64,000 nucleotides of DNA from Parabacteroides merdae ATCC 43184 (GTDB lineage Bacteria > Bacteroidota > Bacteroidia > Bacteroidales > Tannerellaceae): NCBI RefSeq assembly GCF_025151215.1, contig NZ_CP102286.1:2232001-2296000 (forward strand), read 5' to 3'. The notes below the pieces were generated by a model, which saw nothing but the letters and a program-made list of their open reading frames with translations, made no database searches and was not told the DNA's origin. A program made the translations under genes and the position numbers. Shown here in pieces: positions 35,614 to 45,787 of the stretch (the stretch's first letter is position 1; each line of letters starts with the position of its first letter).

Positions 35614-36983
35614 GACACTGTCCAGAATTTTGTGTAAATGAAAACAGGATTCAGTTGTAAGTTTGTTCTTATATCTGGATTCTGTTTTCAAACATAAGCA
35701 TAAATTGATTCATAATCAAGCCCCAGTTTGAAATAGGCATTGTCCATTTCTTTTCAATCTCCATAAGCGAAAGATATACGGTCTTTTTTACAGCATCGTC
35801 CGAAGGAAATGAAAGTTTTGATTTCGTGTACTTTCTGATTTTTCCATTCAGGTTCTCAATGAGATTGGTTGTGCAGATTATTTTTCTGATTTCCAGCGGG
35901 AATTGGAAGAAAACAGTCAAATCATCCCAGTTGTTTCTCCATGAAAGTATAGCATAAGGATACTTTCCTCCCCATTTCTTTTCCAGATTGTCAAGTTCTG
36001 TGGCTGCAACCTCTTTGTTGGGTGCATTATAGATATTCTTCATATCCGCTGTAAACTCTTTCTTATCCTTATAAACGACATATTTACAGGAATTTCTGAT
36101 CTGATGTACCACACAGACTTGAGTGGATGACTGAGGGAATACACTGCGGATAGTATCCGTAAATCCATTCAGATTGTCGGTACAGGTAATCAGTATATCC
36201 TGCACTCCACGGGCTTTTAAGTCGGTCAGGACACCCATCCAGAAAGAAGAGCTTTCCGATTTGCCAACCCACATGCCAAGAACTTCCTTCAGGCCGTTCT
36301 GTTTCAGTCCGACGCAAAGGTAAACGGTCTTGTTTATGATCTTGCCGTTATCCCGTACCTTGAAGACAATACCGTCCATCCAGACTATCAGGCAAACAGG
36401 ATCAAGGGGACGGTTCTGCCACTCCTGGGCAGCCTGATTGACTTTGTTGGTAATGATGGAAATGGCCGATGTAGAGAGCTCTATTTCATAAATCTCACGC
36501 ATCTCTTCCTCTATGTCAGAAACGCTCATTCCTTTGGCGTATAGGGAGATAACGAGCTTTTCTATAGAAAGTCCACGACTTTCATGTTTGGGCACTGCTA
36601 TCGGCTCAAACTGGCCGTTACGGTCACGTGGAATAGAAATGACAGACTCTCCATGTTCGGTCTGGATTTTCTTCGGATAACTGCCATTCCGGGAGTTGCC
36701 GGTATTGTTCCCTGTCACAGAATTCTTTTCATAGCCCAAATGGGCATCCATTTCGCCTTCAAGCATCTTCTCCAGCACCTGGGCATGCAACTGTTTCAGA
36801 AACTTGCTCACATCCGCTTCTGTCTTGAACTGGCTAAGGAACTCCTTGCTTAACACCTCATCGGGCACTACTTGATTCTTTTCTTTCATAATCTTCTTCA
36901 TTTTGCAAATCTATAAAATAAAAAATACGAGACTCAAACTTGAATCCCGTATTTTCCATTTACACAAAATATTTTATAGTGCC
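35614..36983. mobile_element. Nested IS256-family insertion sequence
   Basis: A 1370-bp element inserted between tnpC and the right end of the IS66. It has imperfect inverted termini (GACACTGTCC... and, reversed, GGCACTATAA..., each continuing to TTTTGTGTAAATG) and an 8-bp target duplication GAATAAAA (35606-35613 and 36984-36991), as expected for the family. It carries one transposase gene on the minus strand. Confidence 0.9.
35669..36901 (-). CDS. IS256-family transposase
   Basis: A 410-residue DDE transposase of the IS256/MULE type. Early marks are the LEGEMDAHLGYEK and NSRNGSYPKKIQTEHGE segments; the catalytic core shows VWMDGIVFKV (first Asp), ITCTDNLNGF (second Asp), CVVHQIRNS and NLIENLNGKIRKYTK (catalytic Glu). 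It is full length and runs against the IS66 genes. It has no role in the host beyond transposition. Confidence 0.96.
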   Translation of the reverse strand: MKKIMKEKNQVVPDEVLSKEFLSQFKTEADVSKFLKQLHAQVLEKMLEGEMDAHLGYEKNSVTGNNTGNSRNGSYPKKIQTEHGESVISIPRDRNGQFEPIAVPKHESRGLSIEKLVISLYAKGMSVSDIEEEMREIYEIELSTSAISIITNKVNQAAQEWQNRPLDPVCLIVWMDGIVFKVRDNGKIINKTVYLCVGLKQNGLKEVLGMWVGKSESSSFWMGVLTDLKARGVQDILITCTDNLNGFTDTIRSVFPQSSTQVCVVHQIRNSCKYVVYKDKKEFTADMKNIYNAPNKEVAATELDNLEKKWGGKYPYAILSWRNNWDDLTVFFQFPLEIRKIICTTNLIENLNGKIRKYTKSKLSFPSDDAVKKTVYLSLMEIEKKWTMPISNWGLIMNQFMLMFENRIQI

Positions 36984-37299
36984 GAATAAAAAACTCGATA
37001 TTAGCTTTTGACTAAAGTTGATATCGAGTTTTCTATTTTATGAAAATACAATGTGTACTTTATCGGATGCTTACTACCAAAGGTCTATCAAACACAGATT
37101 TCACAAGTTCAAATTTTTCAGGATTATTCACCGGATGATAATTGCATCTTGCCTGCAAACAGGTCTAGAAGTGTGAAACAGCGGGGCATAAATGAATGTG
37201 GCTGAAGCAATAGCTTTTATTTTGTATTGAAGTTCAACGGTGGACAAGTATCTACTTCAATCTTTATCTTTATTGACTTCTCTGTTTGGGAGCCTTTAG

Positions 37300-40149
37300 T
37301 TATTTAATATGCCATCTAAAACGCATAAAAATGGATGTATCATAATGGTTTGTCATGGCGACTCGAAGTTTTACAGTCATAGCATCAACTTTATCCGCAC
37401 ATTCATCTTCCAGATCGAACAGTTGGCGTTGTTTCTGACGTAATTGCTTTGCTATTTTAGCTTCGTTCTCCTGAAGTTCAAGTTTCAATTTTGCATTTCT
37501 TTCTTTACGAATTTGTCTTTTCAAGGCTTCATCTTCCTTGCGAAGAGCAATAACTTCATTCTCTGGTGAGTAAACTTGATCTTCTGCCCAAGCTTGGTAC
37601 TTATCAATCTCAAAACTAACGTATTCTTCAGATCTGCTATAAACATCATGTTTCAAGTCATACAATTGTTGCTCATATGATTCGGTCAGCTGCTCTTCAA
37701 CATTGTCTCCAAACCATTTCGATTCATTAATAGCGTTTGCTTCAAACAATTTTTTAAGAAAATCTGGTGAAAGATTCTCTCCATCATCAGTTTTGCTACA
37801 GAAAAGAAGATGTTCATGTGAATCTAATTCATTGTAAGCCTTTACTTTATATACGACAGCTACACCTGATTTTCCCTTATACTTTTCCAGCAAAACTTGT
37901 CTAGAGGATAAATTGTCTACTTCAAATTCAATACTAGCATCAGGAACAGGGGTCTCTAATGCTCTGCTTATAATATATTCGCCAAGAGGATGCGTTACTC
38001 TTAACTGATGAAAATCTCCATGATCTTTGTTTAATATGTAAGTACCGGAAGGTATATTGCTTTTTAGTGATACTGGTAAAACAAAAGTAAGATTTTCATC
38101 ATCAATGTCAGTAATTAAATCTTTCAAAACACTCTTGGCTAGTCGCCAAAAATGACGATTATAAGAATTTACTCTATCACGATCTTCGCTTTGTCGAATC
38201 TTCAGCTTATCAACAACCTCTTCATCAAAATTTTCAAGTAAAGACTTTTTGGTATCTTTAATTCGTTGCTGTATAATCTCTTCCAATTCAGACTGAAGTT
38301 GATTAAATGCAGCCTCAATTTCTCTTTCTGTACGACAAGTTTGGTAAATATGATTAAGCTTCTTCTCAAAATCAACTCCAGACTCCAATGAGCCTAAGAC
38401 TTCGTCACTACTACCAAATACGCCTTCAAAAAGATTAAACTTCTCATTCAGCAATTCATAGACTCTACAGTCTGCGTAATTCAACTGATTTACAAAATTC
38501 ACTACAACCACATCGAATTTTTGTCCATATCTGTGGCAACGTCCTATTCGCTGTTCTATTCTTTGAGGATTCCACGGCATGTCATAGTTGACAAGAAGTG
38601 AGCAGAATTGCAGGTTGATACCTTCAGCACCTGATTCTGTTGCAATCATGATTTCGGCATCTGTCCTAAAATGGTCAACCAATGCTTGTTTTCTATCTAT
38701 AATTGTTCTTCCTGATATACGTTTAGAACCTGCATATAGAGATAGCCATTTTCGATAGATAGATTTAGAATCATCATCATTGTTTGAGCCATTAAAGCAA
38801 ACGACTTTTTCTTTGTATCCGTTATTCTGAAGAAAAGATTTTAAATACTCTTGAGTTCTACGACTTTCAGTAAAAATTAAAGCCTTTTTGGGTGCTCCAA
38901 GCATCTCATTTTTATGGAATGTCTTTTCTAGAGCAACGAGTAATTGCTTTGCCTTAGTCTCATTTACAATAGACTTTGCCTGTTCCTGATACATACGTAA
39001 TTCAGCTATCTCCAAATCAATCGCATCAGAAATTGCAGGATTCAGTCCTTCGTTGATTTCGTCTTTCTCTTCATCGAGTGTTACTTCGTAGTCGTTTTCT
39101 ACCGTTGACATGGCCGATAACAATTCACCAGTAACTTTGTAATGTTCTAGTCTTTCGACAAAACGCTGTAAAGTAAAACTTAACGCATATGCAGAAGAAG
39201 ACATTATCTTTCTGACAATTAATGACAACATAGGCCTTACCTTCTCAGGAATGCCATATGTTCCTGGCCTTTGAAGGTATTCGCTTATATTTTCATACAA
39301 TTGTACTTCTTCAGGAGAAGCTTCATATTCTTGTACAAATGCAGTTCTCTTAGTGTAGTTGACATATTCTTTGACCTGTTGACGCAGTGTTCTATGTACA
39401 ATATGAGACAGTCTACCTTTGAGTTCTCCAAACTTAGCAGAGTCTCTGGTAGTAATCATATTGTATTGCTCATTAAACGAATCAACTGTAGAAAAGAAAT
39501 GTGGATCTATAATGCTTATTAAGCCATATAGTTCCTTTAGGTTGTTCTGTAATGGCGTTGCAGTTAACAAAATCTTTTTATAATGCTTAAAGGTATTCAT
39601 CATTGTGTTACCAATGATATTACCTTTTTTGTAGACATTACGCATTTTGTGAGCTTCGTCAAATACGACCAAATCCCAATCAACCAACTGAAGTTCTTCT
39701 GAATGCTTTATTGCGAAATTATATGAGCAGATTATGATATGTCTACCATCTTCAAAGAGATTAGTGTCCAACTCCTTAATTTCCTTATAGCTTTCATTTT
39801 CGAGAATCACTGATGGTAAGTAAAATTTCTCCATCAATTCCAAATTCCACTGGTTTCTCAGAGATGCAGGAACAACAATAATAATTCGCCTCTTATGTTC
39901 TGCCCATAGTTCTGAAAGAATAATGCCAGCTTCAATAGTTTTACCCAAACCAACCTCGTCCGCTAAAATAGCACCTTTACTTAGTGGAGATTTGAATGCA
40001 AACAAAGCTGCTTCAACTTGGTGAGGATTCATATCAACTTTAGCTTCAGACAATACGCCAGTAAATCGACTATCGTCACTGGTCGATTTCTTATGCGATA
40101 AATCCCATGCATAATAAAGTTGTTGAGCAGGAGTTATACTATTTTTCAT
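37300..40149 (-). CDS. SNF2-family helicase of the Zorya-like operon
   Basis: A 949-residue SF2/SNF2 motor: ADEVGLGKTIEAG (GKT near residue 70), FDEAH (163-167), LLTATPLQNNL (about 194-204), ALIFTESRRT and the joined motifs V-VI ATESGAEGINLQF and QRIGRCHRYGQ (about 540). The order fits translocases such as RapA and the ZorD/DrmD helicases. A charged coiled coil closes the protein (about 850-920). No nuclease domain is apparent, unlike ZorD; the nuclease-like part may be in the preceding gene. It starts 1 bp after that gene's stop, so translation is coupled. Confidence 0.85.
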   Translation of the reverse strand: MKNSITPAQQLYYAWDLSHKKSTSDDSRFTGVLSEAKVDMNPHQVEAALFAFKSPLSKGAILADEVGLGKTIEAGIILSELWAEHKRRIIIVVPASLRNQWNLELMEKFYLPSVILENESYKEIKELDTNLFEDGRHIIICSYNFAIKHSEELQLVDWDLVVFDEAHKMRNVYKKGNIIGNTMMNTFKHYKKILLTATPLQNNLKELYGLISIIDPHFFSTVDSFNEQYNMITTRDSAKFGELKGRLSHIVHRTLRQQVKEYVNYTKRTAFVQEYEASPEEVQLYENISEYLQRPGTYGIPEKVRPMLSLIVRKIMSSSAYALSFTLQRFVERLEHYKVTGELLSAMSTVENDYEVTLDEEKDEINEGLNPAISDAIDLEIAELRMYQEQAKSIVNETKAKQLLVALEKTFHKNEMLGAPKKALIFTESRRTQEYLKSFLQNNGYKEKVVCFNGSNNDDDSKSIYRKWLSLYAGSKRISGRTIIDRKQALVDHFRTDAEIMIATESGAEGINLQFCSLLVNYDMPWNPQRIEQRIGRCHRYGQKFDVVVVNFVNQLNYADCRVYELLNEKFNLFEGVFGSSDEVLGSLESGVDFEKKLNHIYQTCRTEREIEAAFNQLQSELEEIIQQRIKDTKKSLLENFDEEVVDKLKIRQSEDRDRVNSYNRHFWRLAKSVLKDLITDIDDENLTFVLPVSLKSNIPSGTYILNKDHGDFHQLRVTHPLGEYIISRALETPVPDASIEFEVDNLSSRQVLLEKYKGKSGVAVVYKVKAYNELDSHEHLLFCSKTDDGENLSPDFLKKLFEANAINESKWFGDNVEEQLTESYEQQLYDLKHDVYSRSEEYVSFEIDKYQAWAEDQVYSPENEVIALRKEDEALKRQIRKERNAKLKLELQENEAKIAKQLRQKQRQLFDLEDECADKVDAMTVKLRVAMTNHYDTSIFMRFRWHIK

Positions 40150-40150
40150 C

Positions 40151-43100
40151 TTACTTCTTTTCTATCTTAATAGAATATTCTGGTGACAATGCATCGAATT
40201 GTTCAATCTTTGCACCTCTCCAATACTTCTTGGCAATTTTCAAACAATCCTCTTTGAGTCTTTCGTCAATCATAGGATTTGCTTCTTTACCATAAATATC
40301 TCTTATTCTTTCATACGATTTCTGCAAATCCAAGTCGTTTAATGATATTCGAACTATATGGTATTTCTCATTGGGATGCTTTTGCATAAAAGTATTTTGA
40401 GATTTATGTAAATAGAATGGAGCAGTACCATCTTTAAGACTATACAATGTTGTTTTAACATCGACATAAATCCTGTCTGTAATATTATGGAAGTCATAAT
40501 CTCCAATACCTTCTATTGCAGCATACTTATAATCCTTACCTTGGGCCAATAGATATTGCTCATAAATAAGTTCACCAATATATCCAATTGTTTGACGAAC
40601 TTGCGACTCTTGAGTTTCATCATCAACCTCTTGCATTTCATGAAGAATCTCTAATATCATGTCTTTCTTATCAGCAAGTTCCATCAATTCATCTGCATCA
40701 AATGATTCAGCCAACTCTTTAATATTGTCAAGTTTATCTTCATCGACCTTTAAGTTCGCATCATTATCACCTGTATTACTAATTGATTTTTCTGAAGTTT
40801 GAACTATCGTAGCGATATCTGTTCCTTTTTCCTCTGCAATTTGCTCAAGTTTTTCCAATTGGTCTACATATAGTCCTTGCAATACAATAAAAGGTTGCTG
40901 GAAGAACTCCATATCGGCAATATGTTTCTCTATCATCTTTATTGCAGAGATTTTTTCTGCATTAGGATATTGAACAACTACCAAACCATTAGTGTCATAA
41001 CCAAATTCCTTGTTATCTATTGCTTTTGAGAAAACCTGTTCCCTATTTTTGAGCATTGTAAAGTTTATACCAATAGGTTTCTTTGATGTTTTAATCAAGA
41101 TACCTCTAGATTCGGGCATATTCTTCCAAATCTGATATGGTTCTGTTGCAATTTCATTATAATCTCCTTCATGAGCCTTAACAGAAACCTCTAGTTTAGG
41201 AGATTTATGTAGTTTATGTTTAGAAAGTAATTCTAATCCTTCATAAGCAAACACGACTTCATTTACAAAGAAATTCTGCACCTTCTTGTCATTCATCAAC
41301 ATATCCAAGAATATTGGCGTCCAAGAATAAATAGATAAGAAACATGATTCTTTATCATATTTTTCAAGAGTAAATGTAGGGCAAATAGAGTCAAGTGACT
41401 TATCACGACATTCGACATTACCAGTATACCTTAAGAATACCATGTTAACAATGCCTTCTGGTAGTCTATCGATTATACGTTTTATATTCTTGTAGGCATT
41501 ATCTCCATAAACGTATATAAGTTCAGCATTCAACAACCAGTTTATTGTTGATTCAGTTTTATCTGGGTCTTCAAAATCAGGAATAGCTATAGCTTCTTCG
41601 TTATCACGAATGAGTCTTCTTACAGAAATGTATGATTCACTGTCGGTTCTGATATTCTCAAACAAATTGATAGCATCAACATTCTGTTCCAACCATTTCT
41701 GCATTTCGTTGGGAAGCTTTTCTTCGTCATTAAGTAAAGATTGCTCTGCAAATACTTGGGTCTCTGAATCAAAATCAGAAATCTTGAAATACTCATCAAA
41801 CCCTCTATACTGGTTAGTCTTAATCATTGTCAAAGCCTCGCTAAGACTCTCTTCTTTACCTATTTCAAGATTGTAATAATCAGGCCCATCATTAAGTGAA
41901 TAGTCAAGACAGAAGCGGAGTTGCTCTATTGTGAGATGTTTATCTTTTATCTCGTCATAGATTTCTTTGCAAGAAACGTTCTCCTTCTTGTCTCCATAAA
42001 ATTGTTCCTTAAACCACTCTGCATCATTATCTGAAGGAAGACAATCCAGGAATGAATCGATATGTTCATTCTCTTCTTGATAATCACCATTTAAGGCATA
42101 CAGACTATACTCATGATCATAAGCAATGAAAACACTATCCTTTATTGTCTCTGGAAGTCCTTCATTATTATGTCTGATACAATTAAATATGGTTTTTCTA
42201 AATTCATTCTCTTCAGTATCACGTGACACGGCAAATTTAATAATCTGCCAACGAATATCAGAATCTGTAATCTTATGGTCGATAGATATTATAGACAACG
42301 AATTGATATAATGTTCCACAACAGCAGAGCTACAATTTCTGATAAGGGGGAATATTAGATTCTTATCTGAAATCTTATCTACAACAGAATTTGCAAAGTC
42401 GTCCCGAGTGATATTGAAAGCATTTGTATCTGATGGAATAAGAGTTTGTACCTTTTGAGGTATATAGTAAAATCCAATCTCTAACAAAGCACTTCTCAAA
42501 TCCGTGTCAAGGTCATTAGTATAGTTTTTCCCACCATTAAGGGCCTGAACTATAAAGCTATTATCATTACCTATAACCCTGTATTTAAGCAAGAATCCAT
42601 CAGATGATATCTTCGACAAAATAGCCAATGTATCAAAGTCTATAAACTGATTAGGGTCAATCAAGTCGTAGACATATAAGGTATTCATCATGAATGGTGC
42701 AGAACTCAACACCTTTTCGTACTTATATGGCACAAAATTATAATCAGAATATGAAGCTTGAAGTTTTTCATATTCTGCTTCAGATAACTTATCGAAGTTT
42801 TCTACATTCTGACATGATTCATCTGTAGGTTTACCATTTTTGTCAAGATATAATCTAAGTAATGAACCTGCAACAGATGTTCCACCTGCCTTGTAAGCAT
42901 TCTGTATATCTCTTAGATATGCATCTGTGTTGTCGCCCCAGCCATCTTCTTGCTTTATATCATCGAAATGATTTACGATCCAATTCCACAGTGCTGTATT
43001 GTCGCCTTGTTTGTCAATAAGCCAATCTCGATGTTTAATACATTCAGGTATACTACCTTTGATGCGGAAATTGTCAAACAAAATAGTCCCGTCCAAACGC

Positions 43101-45076
43101 TCTTCAAACAGTTCAGAGAATGGCAAATAATCACCACGCCAGTTCTGAAGAACAGTGATTCCATTTATAATTTCATCTTCGTAATCAGATTCATTTTCAG
43201 CAATCATACAGAGCGTTTGACATACAGCATCTCTGCCCATAGAAGTTTCTCTCAATTCTGCAAGATTTGCTTTTATCTTACCGAAAAGATTTGAATAATC
43301 ATCTTCATCATATTCCTCACACATAGGTTCTACTATATACTCTTGACCTACAAATATTGGTTGTGTCGTCTGAGCCATATAGTAAACATTAATATCGGAC
43401 TTCAATTCCCCCCATGAATATAAATTATTCTCATTTGAACGGAATAATTGTATTGTTTCAATATCTGAGATACAATCAAGACAATTGGTATGGAATAGTC
43501 TATAATCCTCCTTAGACATACACTTTATCCATGCGGACAATTTTTCCATGTCTGCCATTTGAAGCATCTCAGCAAAACGTAAAACACGAACCTTTTTATC
43601 AAAGTGGAAAGAATATTTTTTTCTGCTTTCATTGTCAATCCAATGTAAATCAGTTATACCAATATCTTTCAATAAAACATTCGTTTCCTTTTCTTCCTCA
43701 CATACTTGTTCAAAAGGTACGTAAGTACCCTCAGATGTATAAGCATATTCCTTCAAGAATGGACGAATAACATCATAGAATGCTTTACGGATCTTCTGTT
43801 CATCTTCAGAGTTATCTTCTGGGCGTGACGATATCAAGGACTGATAGATATAATCAAACTTTTCTCTATTTGTAACCAAAAGCGACTTCAATTCATCAAC
43901 CAAATGTGTATAGGCAAGACGCAATTGATCACAAGTTTTTTCTGTATCGCTTATACGCTGACGGCTATCATCTACCTCTAAAATCTGGCTGTCCAAAATA
44001 AAACCAAATCGATATTTTGTTTGTAGAATAGGCAATCCCTTAAAGAAGTTAACCACATTTTTTTCAGCGAATATTGGATTGAAAGCAAAGTGATAATGGA
44101 ATTTATTCCCTTCTTCTACAAAATCAACAAATAATGAACTAACAGGATGCTGCTCTACTTCTTTACCCATCACATATATATGTTTAAGTGATTTGCCTAC
44201 ATTACGCTCTTGAGCAGCTGTGATGGAAGCAAAAACGCCTAAACGTGCACGAACATTCTCAAGGTTGTTTTCTTCAATGATCGCATCATACTTACCCTTT
44301 CCTAAGGGTATAATTAAAGCCGTTCCCTTAGTCAAGAACGATTTATTTCTTGGCGGATCAACTAATTCATTGAATGCCTTAATTGCTCTTTGTGCTTCTT
44401 CATTGCTAAATCTTTCTAAATCTTGACCTGGTGCTATTGGATAATAGCTCATAAGAATTTTCGCAAACAGTATATGGTTCTCTACATCGTCTGCTTGAGC
44501 AGGAATCCACTCATCATCATTAATAAGCCAAGCATCCAACTGGGACATATTGTGCCAACTAACAAGATATGGTCCTTTTTTGTTATTAATGATGGCATCT
44601 TTAAGAAGTTCTTCTGTATTGACGTTATGATTTATATCTGCCAAAAGTGTATAAAGCAACTTGGAACCTTGACCATACTTACCTAGTTTGTCATCATCGT
44701 TTAACTTCAAGGATTTGCCTTTTGCTAAAAAATTATATAACTGACCATCTCTAGGCTCTTCGCCTTCAGGAAGATCAAAAATATTGAGGTCAGTAAAGAA
44801 CGGTTCTCCGTTATTTAGTACTATCAAGAACTCTTCATTAGCATAGAAGAATAAAGAATCTGCACTTGCATCATACGCATTCTGCACAAATTCATAGAAC
44901 AACTGTTCTTTTGCATTATTTGCAAAACTGGCTGCACCTGTTATGAGAGCATCGACTTTTTGTCCCTGCCCACTCATCATATTCAAAAAGTATTCTTTAT
45001 TCGAACCTACTAGTTCAAGGGTTTCATTACCTTTTGAAATTGATTTTATATATTGTCTGAGGTCTCTTACTTTCAT
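40151..45076 (-). CDS. Giant GHKL-ATPase (sacsin-like) and DUF3883 protein
   Basis: A 1641-residue protein. The N-terminus has a Bergerat (Hsp90/sacsin-like) ATP site: EFVQNAYDA (62-70), VLNNGEPF (86-93) and GKYGQGSK (132-139). The middle 1300 residues are not recognised. The C-terminus (about 1485-1590) is a DUF3883 domain: GYIGELIYEQYL, GDYDFHN and IYVDVKTT (DVK near 1539), a PD-(D/E)XK-like core with Asp in place of Glu. Sacsin-like/DUF3883 fusions occur in defence islands. It lies 12 bp after zorB and 1 bp before the helicase, so it belongs to this operon. I know of no Zorya type with such a subunit. Confidence 0.8.
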   Translation of the reverse strand: MKVRDLRQYIKSISKGNETLELVGSNKEYFLNMMSGQGQKVDALITGAASFANNAKEQLFYEFVQNAYDASADSLFFYANEEFLIVLNNGEPFFTDLNIFDLPEGEEPRDGQLYNFLAKGKSLKLNDDDKLGKYGQGSKLLYTLLADINHNVNTEELLKDAIINNKKGPYLVSWHNMSQLDAWLINDDEWIPAQADDVENHILFAKILMSYYPIAPGQDLERFSNEEAQRAIKAFNELVDPPRNKSFLTKGTALIIPLGKGKYDAIIEENNLENVRARLGVFASITAAQERNVGKSLKHIYVMGKEVEQHPVSSLFVDFVEEGNKFHYHFAFNPIFAEKNVVNFFKGLPILQTKYRFGFILDSQILEVDDSRQRISDTEKTCDQLRLAYTHLVDELKSLLVTNREKFDYIYQSLISSRPEDNSEDEQKIRKAFYDVIRPFLKEYAYTSEGTYVPFEQVCEEEKETNVLLKDIGITDLHWIDNESRKKYSFHFDKKVRVLRFAEMLQMADMEKLSAWIKCMSKEDYRLFHTNCLDCISDIETIQLFRSNENNLYSWGELKSDINVYYMAQTTQPIFVGQEYIVEPMCEEYDEDDYSNLFGKIKANLAELRETSMGRDAVCQTLCMIAENESDYEDEIINGITVLQNWRGDYLPFSELFEERLDGTILFDNFRIKGSIPECIKHRDWLIDKQGDNTALWNWIVNHFDDIKQEDGWGDNTDAYLRDIQNAYKAGGTSVAGSLLRLYLDKNGKPTDESCQNVENFDKLSEAEYEKLQASYSDYNFVPYKYEKVLSSAPFMMNTLYVYDLIDPNQFIDFDTLAILSKISSDGFLLKYRVIGNDNSFIVQALNGGKNYTNDLDTDLRSALLEIGFYYIPQKVQTLIPSDTNAFNITRDDFANSVVDKISDKNLIFPLIRNCSSAVVEHYINSLSIISIDHKITDSDIRWQIIKFAVSRDTEENEFRKTIFNCIRHNNEGLPETIKDSVFIAYDHEYSLYALNGDYQEENEHIDSFLDCLPSDNDAEWFKEQFYGDKKENVSCKEIYDEIKDKHLTIEQLRFCLDYSLNDGPDYYNLEIGKEESLSEALTMIKTNQYRGFDEYFKISDFDSETQVFAEQSLLNDEEKLPNEMQKWLEQNVDAINLFENIRTDSESYISVRRLIRDNEEAIAIPDFEDPDKTESTINWLLNAELIYVYGDNAYKNIKRIIDRLPEGIVNMVFLRYTGNVECRDKSLDSICPTFTLEKYDKESCFLSIYSWTPIFLDMLMNDKKVQNFFVNEVVFAYEGLELLSKHKLHKSPKLEVSVKAHEGDYNEIATEPYQIWKNMPESRGILIKTSKKPIGINFTMLKNREQVFSKAIDNKEFGYDTNGLVVVQYPNAEKISAIKMIEKHIADMEFFQQPFIVLQGLYVDQLEKLEQIAEEKGTDIATIVQTSEKSISNTGDNDANLKVDEDKLDNIKELAESFDADELMELADKKDMILEILHEMQEVDDETQESQVRQTIGYIGELIYEQYLLAQGKDYKYAAIEGIGDYDFHNITDRIYVDVKTTLYSLKDGTAPFYLHKSQNTFMQKHPNEKYHIVRISLNDLDLQKSYERIRDIYGKEANPMIDERLKEDCLKIAKKYWRGAKIEQFDALSPEYSIKIEKK

Positions 45077-45088
45077 AATTCCTCTACT

Positions 45089-45787
45089 TTATTTGATGTA
45101 AGGGATGATTTGAATGATAAATGTTTTGTTGAGTTCTTCTTGGCCTGGAGTATTGGAATATCTACCTTGACCACCAAAACCCGAACCAGAAATAAACACT
45201 TCTCCATTCATTTCTTGAATGGATTTAATTATCCCATTTTGATTCCAAAGATTATATAAGCTCAATGCACGTTCATAGCTACGAATTTCCATTGTGTGCC
45301 ATACAGCTCTATCCGCTGCTTCATTTGCTTCCTTGGAACCTTTGTTCAAATGTCTGGCTGCTCGTCCTTCTATTATGATTTTGAAAGAAATATTTACAGA
45401 CTCTTTAAATTTGGACAAAATTTTGTTAACCAACTCTTTTCCCGCTTCTATAAAAATTTCTTCTTTATCAGCCGGGATATTTGCCAAATTAGGTTCAAAC
45501 ATTATATCTGATTTACACTCAAATCTTTGATATTGCTCATTATAATGGAAATACTCACTTACTAATGACTTTTGTGCTTCGTTGAACTCTCGAATCATTC
45601 TTGATTGTTCAATGGTGACTTTTATACTACCACCATCACCACCAATAGCCCCTGTCACCTTAATGTAGCCATACCATGCAACAAGACTGGTTATGATAAA
45701 CACAACCAGAAACCCTGACATTAAATCTGTATAATTCTGCCAGAAATTATGCTCGTCACCTTCGTTTTTAAAATTCAACTTACTCAT
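45089..45787 (-). CDS. zorB: ZorB-like MotB/OmpA stator protein
   Basis: A 232-residue protein. A single N-terminal membrane helix (about residues 17-40) opens with NYTDLMSGFLVVFI, where Asp is the proton-carrying residue of MotB/ExbD/ZorB-type stators. The C-terminal part (about 125-230) is an OmpA/MotB-like peptidoglycan-binding domain with IIEGRAARH and the IRSYERALSLYNLW helix. It overlaps the MotA-like gene by 4 bp (ATGA), showing tight coupling. With its partner it should form an inner-membrane ion-driven motor. Confidence 0.85.
   Translation of the reverse strand: MSKLNFKNEGDEHNFWQNYTDLMSGFLVVFIITSLVAWYGYIKVTGAIGGDGGSIKVTIEQSRMIREFNEAQKSLVSEYFHYNEQYQRFECKSDIMFEPNLANIPADKEEIFIEAGKELVNKILSKFKESVNISFKIIIEGRAARHLNKGSKEANEAADRAVWHTMEIRSYERALSLYNLWNQNGIIKSIQEMNGEVFISGSGFGGQGRYSNTPGQEELNKTFIIQIIPYIK

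Larger units (their letters stand above)
33123..37077. mobile_element. IS66-family insertion sequence, interrupted by an IS256-family element
   Basis: The ends carry 28-bp perfect inverted repeats (33123-33150 and 37047-37074, outer sequence GTAAGCATCCG), and the whole is flanked by an 8-bp duplication CAAAGGTC (33115-33122 and 37078-37085), the size expected for IS66. Taking out the nested element and its duplicated target leaves about 2577 bp, a normal IS66 length. It landed between the pAgo gene and the Zorya-like operon without breaking either. From 37086 to 37299 I see no gene. Confidence 0.92.
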
